12,242 nucleotides of DNA from Clostridia bacterium. Its GTDB lineage: Bacteria > Bacillota > Clostridia > Oscillospirales > Acutalibacteraceae. Location of the stretch: NCBI GenBank assembly GCA_017552845.1, contig JAFZOE010000268.1, positions 1 to 12,242 on the forward strand, in the 5' to 3' direction. Position 1 is the first letter of the stretch. Every line of letters starts with the position of its first letter. Below, piece after piece: positions 6,368 through 12,242 of this stretch. Position numbers and translations under genes: made by a program. The notes under the pieces are model-generated. The model made no database searches, had not been told where the DNA came from, and was given only the letters and a program-made list of their open reading frames with translations.

Positions 6368-7230
6368 CCTTCAATATCCTTGAGCGCGTCAAGCTCGGCC
6401 TTGTCAACCTTTATCTGAGCGTCCTTGATGACCTTGACATCTTTTCTGCCGTAGGTTTTCGGAATTCCGTTCGGGTTGCTGTCGAGCAGCACCTTGATTT
6501 TGCCGGTAAGCAGGGAAATCTCGGTGACCGTGCCCTTGCCGTCGGTTGTCCTGACTATCGCGCCGGGTTTCGGAGTGATTTCAAGCAGATAATCATAGGC
6601 TTCCTGCTCATATTTGAGGCAGCACATAAGCCTGCCGCAAGCGCCGCTTATCTTGCCGGGATTCAGCGAGAGGCCCTGCTCCTTCGCCATCTTGATTGAG
6701 ACGGTCTGGAAGTTTCCGAGGAAGCTGCTGCAGCAGAAAGGCCTGCCGCATACGCCGAGGCCGCCTATCATCTTCGCCTCATCGCGCACGCCAATCTGGC
6801 GAAGCTCGATTCTGGTTCTGAAAATACCCGCAAGGTCCTTAACAAGTTCCCTGAAATCGACTCTGCCGTCGGCGGTGAAATAGAATATAATCTTGCCCCT
6901 GTCGAAAGTGTATTCGACATCGACGAGATTCATCTCGAGGCCGTGAGCCTCGATTCTTTTTCTGCAGATTTCCTCCGCTTCGATTTCTTTTTTCTTGTTT
7001 TCGTTATAGGTTTTGATATCGTTTTCGCTCGCGCGTCTGATTATCTTTTTGAGCGGCTTTACTATCTCGCTGTCGCTGACATCCTTGTTCTCTATCGCGA
7101 CCTCGCCGCATTCAACGCCCCTGACGGTCTCGACTATCGCGTAATCGCCCTTTGCGAAGGCCGCGCCTGCCGGGTCGAAATAATAGACCTTGCCTATATC
7201 CTTGAAACGGATTCCAACAATTTCTGCCAT
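6364..7230 (-). CDS. ricT: PSP1-domain protein RicT (YaaT)
   Basis: A 288-residue homologue of Bacillus subtilis YaaT/RicT. There it forms the RicA-RicF-RicT complex that carries [4Fe-4S] clusters, aids RNase Y-dependent mRNA processing and affects sporulation and competence. The PSP1 domain covers about 60-145 (DVEYTFDRGKIIFYFTADGR and FRTRIELRQIGVRDEAK are typical). The cysteine-rich core follows: GVCGRPFCCSSF (Cys161, Cys166, Cys167) and CGRLMCCLKYE (Cys198, Cys203, Cys204). All these signature cysteines are present. The C-terminus has a small beta-rich segment (about 220-268) and a short charged tail. AGGAG lies 5 nt before the ATG, overlapping the end of holB. The holB-ricT order matches the arrangement in many Firmicutes. 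RicA and RicF partners are not in this window. Confidence 0.95.
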   Translation of the reverse strand: MAEIVGIRFKDIGKVYYFDPAGAAFAKGDYAIVETVRGVECGEVAIENKDVSDSEIVKPLKKIIRRASENDIKTYNENKKKEIEAEEICRKRIEAHGLEMNLVDVEYTFDRGKIIFYFTADGRVDFRELVKDLAGIFRTRIELRQIGVRDEAKMIGGLGVCGRPFCCSSFLGNFQTVSIKMAKEQGLSLNPGKISGACGRLMCCLKYEQEAYDYLLEITPKPGAIVRTTDGKGTVTEISLLTGKIKVLLDSNPNGIPKTYGRKDVKVIKDAQIKVDKAELDALKDIEG

Positions 7231-7232
7231 AA

Positions 7233-8138
7233 TTACTCCTGTTCACTTGAGGCGCTTCTGAAAAGAGTGCACAGCCTCGTTATAGTTAAATTGAGATTTG
7301 CGTTCATATTGAGCGCTTCCGAAAGAATATTCACATCGTCAACGAGCTTCAGCAGAGCCCTGCGTGAAAGCTTCGAAGCGAGAATTGAACACGGATCTGC
7401 GTCATCCGCCTCTTTTGCCGAATATTTTACCCTGAGCGCGCCGACAAATATCTCCGCCATAATCGGCAGGGCGGCTTTGAGAAGGTCGCCGTTTTTGTCG
7501 AATACGCCCGCCGCGCGGACAATTTCGAAATGACTCGGCGCCGCTATCGCTTCGGTCACGCTCTCCGCCGCGGCATAGGCTGCCTCGCGCGGGATTGCTT
7601 CGTTATTGTCGCTCGCCTCGCCCGAGAGAGTGTAGGTCATAACCCTCGAGAGAATTGTCGGCAGGAAGACGGATTTTGTTGACGAGAGCAGGATAAACAC
7701 CGCGAATTCGGGCGGCTCCTCAAGGATTTTGAGGAAGGCGTTCTGCGCCTGCTCGTTCATCATCTGCGCCTCGCAAAGCACCGCGATTTTTATATCCGCC
7801 TCCATCGGGATAACGAAGGAGGAATCGCGGATTTCTCTTATATAGTCAACATAGTAGAGCTCGTTTTTGGTCGAGGTTTTCGGATTCCTTTTGGGCTCGT
7901 AAAAGAGCACGTCGGGATGAAAGCCCCCGAGTGTTTTAAGACACGAATGACACTGACCGCAGGGAATTTTCTCATCATCCTCGCAGAGCAGGGAGGCGGT
8001 GATTTTAAGAGCGAGGGAGCGCCTTTCATCGGGCGACCCGCCCTCAATCAGCACGGCGTGGGGAAATCTGCCGGCTTCAAGCGCAAGCGCTATCTGCTCT
8101 TCGGTATGTTTATTTCTGTCAAAGCCGACCGCTTCCAT
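7233..8138 (-). CDS. holB: DNA polymerase III delta' subunit
   Basis: Delta' is the stator of the clamp loader that places the beta clamp on DNA; it works with delta and DnaX. The protein is about 301 residues. It has the clamp-loader zinc module (CGQCHSC with an upstream Cys; Cys52, 60, 63, 66), NAFLKILEEPPEF with the family hallmark LEEPP (about 133-145), and an SRV motif (164-166) in place of the common SRC. The Walker A site is degenerate (IEGGSPDERR, no GKT), as expected for delta', which does not hydrolyse ATP. Two ATGs stand together at 8141 and 8138. AAGGAG (8144-8149) is 2 nt from the first and 5 nt from the second, so 8138 is preferred; using 8141 adds one Met and gives an ATGA overlap with the upstream gene. 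ricT follows after 2 nt. Confidence 0.93.
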   Translation of the reverse strand: MEAVGFDRNKHTEEQIALALEAGRFPHAVLIEGGSPDERRSLALKITASLLCEDDEKIPCGQCHSCLKTLGGFHPDVLFYEPKRNPKTSTKNELYYVDYIREIRDSSFVIPMEADIKIAVLCEAQMMNEQAQNAFLKILEEPPEFAVFILLSSTKSVFLPTILSRVMTYTLSGEASDNNEAIPREAAYAAAESVTEAIAAPSHFEIVRAAGVFDKNGDLLKAALPIMAEIFVGALRVKYSAKEADDADPCSILASKLSRRALLKLVDDVNILSEALNMNANLNLTITRLCTLFRSASSEQE

Positions 8139-8926
8139 CATTTCTCCTTCTGCAGGTCGATATTCCTGCGTATTACTTTCTCTCCGCGCCAGGCAAAGGC
8201 TCTGCCTTCAATAGGCGTGTCGCTCTCTGCCCTTCCGAGCGCGGTATCCTCAAATTCGCTTATCTGCGTTGTTTCTGCGTTTTTATTGAGCGGGCACACA
8301 TTCTGGCAGATGTCGCATCCCCAGATGCAGCCGCTCTTCTTTATCATTTCAATCTCCTCTTCGCTCAGAGTGCCTTTTTTCTGAGTGATATGGGAGAGGC
8401 ATTTTTCTCTGTCTATTTTACCGTTTACTATCGCGCCTCCGGGGCAGGCGGCGGTGCATCTGCCGCACTTGAGGCATTCCTTTATTTCTCCGCCCTCGTG
8501 AGCGATGGGCATATCGGTAACTATTTCGCCCAGAAAGACGAAAGAGCCGTATTTCTCCGTTATCAGCAGGGAATTGCTCCCGATGACGCCGATTCCGGCA
8601 ATGCTCGCCGCGCGCACCTCGGGTATCGGAGAATTATCCGCAAATACCTGGAATTCATATTCAGCGTATTTTTCGCGCAGTTTCGCGGCGGCTGTTTCGA
8701 GCCTCGCAGTGACTATCGGATGATAATCCGCGGGCACCGAATACTTTGATATATTTGAATTTTCGTAGTATTTTTCATCAAGCAGATAGGGGAAAGCCAT
8801 AATTATCACGCTGCGTGAATTCACGGGCAGGCGCTGCTTTGCGCGGCAGTCAATCAGATTATCCTTAACCGCGCCGAAGGGGCATATTCCCCAGAGGGGT
8901 GATGCTTCGTCAAGTATGTTTTTCAT
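8138..8926 (-). CDS. QueG-like (epoxyqueuosine reductase-related) double [4Fe-4S] protein, short form
   Basis: A 262-residue protein resembling the cobalamin-dependent epoxyqueuosine reductase QueG, which does the last step of queuosine formation in tRNA. The central domain has FADNSPIPEVRAA, with Asp97 at the place of the catalytic Asp, and GIGVIGSNSLLITEKYGSFV (111-130). Two ferredoxin-like cluster motifs follow: CLKCGRCTAACP (Cys151, 154, 157, 161) and CIWGCDICQNVCP (Cys200, 204, 207, 211). It ends soon after the second cluster, so the C-terminal HEAT-like tRNA-binding part of full QueG (about 380 residues in E. coli) is missing. It may be a short QueG, or a related reductase with another role. 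The ATG overlaps the AEC transporter stop as ATGA, and no Shine-Dalgarno is visible upstream, so translation is probably coupled. Its own TGA overlaps the first possible holB ATG. Confidence 0.85.
   Translation of the reverse strand: MKNILDEASPLWGICPFGAVKDNLIDCRAKQRLPVNSRSVIIMAFPYLLDEKYYENSNISKYSVPADYHPIVTARLETAAAKLREKYAEYEFQVFADNSPIPEVRAASIAGIGVIGSNSLLITEKYGSFVFLGEIVTDMPIAHEGGEIKECLKCGRCTAACPGGAIVNGKIDREKCLSHITQKKGTLSEEEIEMIKKSGCIWGCDICQNVCPLNKNAETTQISEFEDTALGRAESDTPIEGRAFAWRGEKVIRRNIDLQKEK
8144..8149 (-). promoter_or_regulatory. Ribosome binding site for holB
   Basis: AAGGAG on the minus strand lies inside the end of the QueG-like gene. Its spacing of 5 nt to the ATG at 8138, against 2 nt to the ATG at 8141, favours the second of the two adjacent start codons. 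Confidence 0.5.
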
Positions 8927-9855
8927 AGCAGAGCAATCATTACGGGCAGGGTTATTATCGAAATCAGGCTGATTACGGAAACAGCCTGGGAAGCGAGGCC
9001 CGCGTCATTATCGTATTTTGCCGCAAACATAATCGTATTGTTTGCGCTCGGCGCCGCCGAGGTGATGAGAAGGGTTGTGCCCAGAGCGCCCGCCACTCCG
9101 CAGAGTTTAAGCGCTGTCAGCATAGCGAGGGGCATGAATATCAGCTTGAAGAGCGCAACGCAGGGAATTCTCCACTGCCTGAAGATTGATTTGAAATCCG
9201 TGCCTGCGATAAAAGTGCCGAATATCAGCATCGCAAGCGGCGAATTCATTGACGCTATTGATTTCACGGGCGTCATAATCAGATTCGGGAGGCTCAGCGA
9301 GAGCAGGAATACCGGCAGGCCTACGAATACGGGCAGAACGCCGGGATTGAGTATTATCCGCTTCAGATCAACCTGCGATTTGCCTTCGTTTTTATCCTTT
9401 GTCATCAGCCAGACGCCGTGGGTGAAGGAAACTATCTGGAATGAGATGATAACCGCCGAGCAGTAGAATACGCCTTCTTTGCCAACGACCGCGTCGACGA
9501 GCGGCAGGCCCATATATCCGCAGTTGCCATACATTGCGGCGAATTTATAGACCGTCTTCTGCTCGGGAGCCGATTTATTGAAAAAGGGAGTGATCGCGAG
9601 AGCGGCGACGGCGTGCATAAGCAGACCGCAGCCCACCGCAATCAGCAGGCCTTTGATATGCTCGATACTGTATTCGAGAGTGAAAAAACTCTCGAGTATT
9701 TTTGCCGGAGTGATGACATAAAAGAGCAGGTTGGTGCATTTCTTTGCCGTATCCTGCGAGAATATGCCCGTCTTCGCGGCTATGACGCCGATGAACGCCA
9801 TCAGATAAAGAATTATTACCTGCTCACCGGCAATCAGGACATTTTTCCAAAACAT
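8923..9855 (-). CDS. AEC-family (auxin efflux carrier / malate permease type) transporter
   Basis: A 310-residue polytopic membrane protein with about ten hydrophobic helices in two halves, the usual AEC layout and length. Family marks are the first-half motif GNCGYMGLPLVDAV (110-123) and the second-half stretch SAAPSANNTIMFAAKYDN (266-283), followed by AGLASQAVSVIS and a hydrophobic C-terminus. Bacterial members include malate and other organic-anion carriers such as MleP, so export or uptake of a carboxylate is the best guess; direction and substrate cannot be read from sequence. The ATG is 3 nt after the stop of the unknown membrane protein, with only a weak GGCGGA ribosome site. Presence two genes downstream of citrate synthase would suit organic-acid traffic. 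Confidence 0.9.
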   Translation of the reverse strand: MFWKNVLIAGEQVIILYLMAFIGVIAAKTGIFSQDTAKKCTNLLFYVITPAKILESFFTLEYSIEHIKGLLIAVGCGLLMHAVAALAITPFFNKSAPEQKTVYKFAAMYGNCGYMGLPLVDAVVGKEGVFYCSAVIISFQIVSFTHGVWLMTKDKNEGKSQVDLKRIILNPGVLPVFVGLPVFLLSLSLPNLIMTPVKSIASMNSPLAMLIFGTFIAGTDFKSIFRQWRIPCVALFKLIFMPLAMLTALKLCGVAGALGTTLLITSAAPSANNTIMFAAKYDNDAGLASQAVSVISLISIITLPVMIALL

Positions 9856-9858
9856 TGT

Positions 9859-10755
9859 TTATTCCGCCGTTTCAACCTCCGCAGAGGGAGTGACTATGAT
9901 ATTTGCCGTGTTGGGTATGATTCTTGTGAGCACGGTCGCGACGATGAACAGCGCGAGCGCGAGATCCGAAAAATCGGCGTAGGAGAGGATATATTTGAAT
10001 TCCGCCTTGCCTGCGAGGGCGATGACGATTCTCGGCACGAACATATTCAGGCACATCAGCGCCGCGGGGAAACCGAAGCCCTCGAGCTTCCATGCCGTTC
10101 CCTCTGCCTCGATATTCGAATTCGTCTGCGCGAAAGCCATGAAGAAGAGAGCGAGCAGAACGAGCGAAATCATTTCCATAGCGAGGTCGGAGACTCTGAT
10201 ATAGCTGACTGTTCTCGTGAACCTCACGACAAGCTTCAGGATGAACCAGAGAACGGGAGTGAGTGAGAGGAGCTTGACCGTCGACGAGGCCTTGCCCGCG
10301 AGGAAAAGAACCGAGAGAATCAGGAAGAATACCGCCGCTACGGCTCCGACAACGAACTGGATATTCGAGAGCGAGCCGTTTATGGCGCTGGTCGCAGTTG
10401 ACGAAACGGTATAGAGTGAAACATCAACCTTGGAGAGCTTATAATCATAATATGCTCCGTAGGCGACGGCGAAAGCCGCGAGGAATGAGAGCACTCCGCA
10501 GCCCGGAAGTTTGACAGGCGCTGTCTCGAGCAGAACTTTCTTTCTCTTTTTTACGGCGGAGAATATGAAATATCCCATTGCCGCGGCGAGCACGATGCCG
10601 TAAACTATGATGTTCCAGTCAATCTTGGTGTAGAAGCCCGTGCCCTGCTCCATATTTGTCAGATGCTGAAGAGTGCGCAGCGGCAGGGTGATGAGCAGAG
10701 CCGCGGCGAGCACAATTGCCTCATTTGTGAAAACGGGACGAAATTTTTTAACCAT
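9859..10755 (-). CDS. Polytopic membrane protein of unknown function
   Basis: A 298-residue protein not recognised as any named family. About eight hydrophobic segments are visible, at roughly 12-29, 48-68, 86-104, 131-154, 163-178, 190-209, 226-248 and 261-281. Lys/Arg-rich loops at 69-74 (KKRKKV) and near 174-187 suggest cytoplasmic sides. There are almost no conserved-looking polar motifs in the helices; the short soluble ends are VKKFRP at the N-terminus and an acidic SAEVETAE tail. No signature of a transporter, kinase or protease was found. It lies 14 nt after citrate synthase and 3 nt before the AEC transporter, so it is transcribed with them. Lower-complexity hydrophobic composition could make it a lineage-specific integral membrane protein. 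Confidence 0.8.
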   Translation of the reverse strand: MVKKFRPVFTNEAIVLAAALLITLPLRTLQHLTNMEQGTGFYTKIDWNIIVYGIVLAAAMGYFIFSAVKKRKKVLLETAPVKLPGCGVLSFLAAFAVAYGAYYDYKLSKVDVSLYTVSSTATSAINGSLSNIQFVVGAVAAVFFLILSVLFLAGKASSTVKLLSLTPVLWFILKLVVRFTRTVSYIRVSDLAMEMISLVLLALFFMAFAQTNSNIEAEGTAWKLEGFGFPAALMCLNMFVPRIVIALAGKAEFKYILSYADFSDLALALFIVATVLTRIIPNTANIIVTPSAEVETAE

Positions 10756-10769
10756 AATGAAACTGCCTC

Positions 10770-12134
10770 TTATCTCTCGGAAATCGGGATATATTTATTC
10801 TTGGAATTGACGTTTTTATATGCAGGCCTCATAATCCTGCCGCCGGTCAGAATTTCCTCAATCCTGTGGGCGGACCAGCCCGCGCTTCTTGCGACCGTGA
10901 ATATCGGAGTATATAAATCGGTCGGGACCTTGAGAATCTTGTAGATAAGGCCTGAATAGAGGTCGACATTCGCGCAGATGGCCTTGTCGATACCCTTCTT
11001 TTCGGCGATGATTCTCGGTGTGAGCTTTTCTATCGTATTCAGCAGGAGGAAATCATCCTCAAATTCGGTGCCCATAGCGAATTCCTCGGCCTTTGCCTTG
11101 AGAATCTTCGCTCTCGGGTCGGAGAGGGTGTAGACCGCGTGGCCCATACCGTAGATAAGTCCGCTGCCGTCGCCGGCTTCTTTTGAGAGAATCTTCACGA
11201 GCTCGTCGGCTACGGCTCCCTCATCGTGGATGTCTGCAACATCCTGCTTTATGAAATCGACCATCTCGGCAACCTTCAGATTCGCGCCGCCGTGCTTCGG
11301 ACCTTTGAGAGCGCCTATACCGCCCGCAATCGCGGAATAGGTATCGGTGCCGCTCGAGGAGAGCGCGCGGGTGATGAAGGTGGAGTTGTTACCGCCGCCG
11401 TGCTCCGCGTGGCAGATAAGGCATATATCGAGCAGCTTCGCCTCTTCGTCGGTAAACTGCTTATTCGGCCTTATCGAGCGCAGAATAGTCTGGGCGGTCG
11501 TGAAATCGGGCTTGAGCGGATGAATATACATGCTCTTGTGGTAGTAATGCCTGCGCTTGACCTGATAGGCGTAAGCCATAATCGCGGGCAGCTGGGCGAT
11601 GATATTCGTGCACTGTCTGATGACGTTGTCAAGGTCGGTGCTGTCGGGATTCTCATCAAACGAGTAGAGCGCGAGCACGCTTCTCGCCATTTTATTCATG
11701 ACATCGTTTGACGGCGCCTTCATTATCATATCCTCGATGAAATCCTCGGGCAGATTGCGGCAGTCCGCAAGCGTGACATTGAAGAAATCAAGCTGAGCTT
11801 TGGTCGGGAGCTTGCCGAAAAGCAGCAGCCATGCGACCTCCTCGAAGCCGAAGCGGTTCTCTTTGATGCACGCTTCAACTATTTCGTTGAGCTCGACTCC
11901 GCGATAGGTCAGATGGCCTTCTCTCGGGGCCTTCTCGCCGTCAACTATATAATAGCCCTCGACCGAGCAGACTCTTGTGACGCCCGCCATGACGCCCGTT
12001 CCGTCCGCGTTTCGCAGACCGCGCTTGACGTTGAAATTCGCGAAGGCGGCGGGGTTTATATAGTAGTTCTTTCTTATTTGCTCTGAGAAACTGTCAATGT
12101 CGTCTCTCGTGAATTTTGATTCTATTATTGACAT
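10770..12134 (-). CDS. gltA: Citrate synthase (citrate/2-methylcitrate synthase family)
   Basis: A 454-residue enzyme that condenses acetyl-CoA with oxaloacetate to form citrate, the entry to oxidative TCA or glutamate synthesis. The catalytic triad is complete: His245 in HAEHGGGNNSTF, His281 in GPKHGGAN and Asp391 in NVDLYSG. Substrate-binding motifs are GHAVYTLSDPRAK (His332, Arg341) and FTVARSAGWSAHRIEE (Arg416, Arg424). The N-terminal region (about 1-65) is longer than in the compact Gram-positive enzymes, and the total length fits the long form seen in Clostridia. The ATG has a strong GAGGTGA site (12139-12145) 4 nt upstream. A 2-methylcitrate synthase cannot be excluded by motif alone, but no prp genes are visible. 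It heads the co-directional run that includes an unknown membrane protein and the AEC carrier. Confidence 0.95.
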   Translation of the reverse strand: MSIIESKFTRDDIDSFSEQIRKNYYINPAAFANFNVKRGLRNADGTGVMAGVTRVCSVEGYYIVDGEKAPREGHLTYRGVELNEIVEACIKENRFGFEEVAWLLLFGKLPTKAQLDFFNVTLADCRNLPEDFIEDMIMKAPSNDVMNKMARSVLALYSFDENPDSTDLDNVIRQCTNIIAQLPAIMAYAYQVKRRHYYHKSMYIHPLKPDFTTAQTILRSIRPNKQFTDEEAKLLDICLICHAEHGGGNNSTFITRALSSSGTDTYSAIAGGIGALKGPKHGGANLKVAEMVDFIKQDVADIHDEGAVADELVKILSKEAGDGSGLIYGMGHAVYTLSDPRAKILKAKAEEFAMGTEFEDDFLLLNTIEKLTPRIIAEKKGIDKAICANVDLYSGLIYKILKVPTDLYTPIFTVARSAGWSAHRIEEILTGGRIMRPAYKNVNSKNKYIPISER

Positions 12135-12145
12135 GGGTTCACCTC

Positions 12146-12242
12146 TTATTCCGACGGGTATTCCGGTATCTTTGCGAAAATCTCAAATTTCTTTCCCCTC
12201 ATCCAGAGCGCGGGGTCGACACGAAGGGTATAGCCGCAGCAG
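12146..12242 (-). CDS. C-terminal end of an unrecognised protein, cut by window edge
   Basis: A minus-strand frame is open from base 12241 for 31 codons and ends in TAA at 12148-12146, 11 nt before the citrate synthase ATG. The translation includes GYTLRVDPALWMRGKKFEIF and ends in YPSE. It is the longest of the three minus-strand frames here; the other two stop earlier. The position of its stop directly before the gltA ribosome site suits an upstream operon gene. Too short to assign a family. Confidence 0.5.
   Translation of the reverse strand, partial: CCGYTLRVDPALWMRGKKFEIFAKIPEYPSE

Noticed and set aside
6943..7533. Plus-strand open frame (196 codons) over ricT and holB
   Set aside because: Antisense to two clearly recognised genes and spans their junction; no ribosome site or domain seen.
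9613..10266. Plus-strand open frame (217 codons) over the AEC and unknown membrane protein genes
   Set aside because: Its translation is charged and low in structure, and it crosses the boundary of two well-supported minus-strand genes.
11226..11711. Plus-strand open frame (161 codons) within citrate synthase
   Set aside because: Antisense shadow of a gene with complete catalytic residues.

Overview
The window reads as a chromosomal housekeeping region of a Gram-positive anaerobe. A Clostridia lineage (Oscillospiraceae/Ruminococcaceae-like) is the best guess. This rests on a RicT/YaaT-type PSP1 protein beside holB, a long clostridial-style citrate synthase, a VanY-type carboxypeptidase on a Thr-rich stalk, a lipobox lipoprotein, purine-rich Shine-Dalgarno sites, and roughly balanced base composition. 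The species assignment is inference. No rRNA, tRNA, CRISPR array, insertion sequence or phage gene was seen.

Layout: two convergent gene runs meet at about 5.52-5.67 kb. On the plus strand (1-5519) lie the end of prfB (release factor 2), a cyclase-family metal hydrolase, a monotopic undecaprenyl-phosphate sugar-phosphotransferase, a membrane-anchored VanY-type D,D-carboxypeptidase, a membrane-embedded M28 metallopeptidase and a lipoprotein of unknown function. Gaps between them are 0-30 nt, so they are probably one transcript or a few. After prfB the theme is mostly envelope and secretion. On the minus strand, read from 12242 down to 5666, lie the C-terminal end of an unrecognised protein, citrate synthase, an unknown polytopic membrane protein, an AEC-family transporter, a QueG-like double [4Fe-4S] protein, DNA polymerase III delta' (holB), ricT and a tyrosine-phosphatase-family protein. 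Three ATGA start/stop overlaps and gaps of 2-14 nt point to tight translational coupling.

The 146-nt region between the two runs (5520-5665) holds the most unusual structure in the window. It is a tandem array of short hairpins separated by near-identical AGCTAAATT spacers, in which the arm sequences differ between units while pairing is kept. A 14-bp hairpin terminator follows it. Apart from this gap the window is almost wholly coding. No promoter can be placed: both runs begin outside the window or have no upstream gap.

Nothing here forms a clear new multi-gene system. The best candidates for a second look are the compensatory hairpin array, the M28 peptidase whose active-site motifs are split by a transmembrane hairpin, the compositionally distinct cyclase gene, and the holB/ricT/QueG-like/phosphatase coupling.
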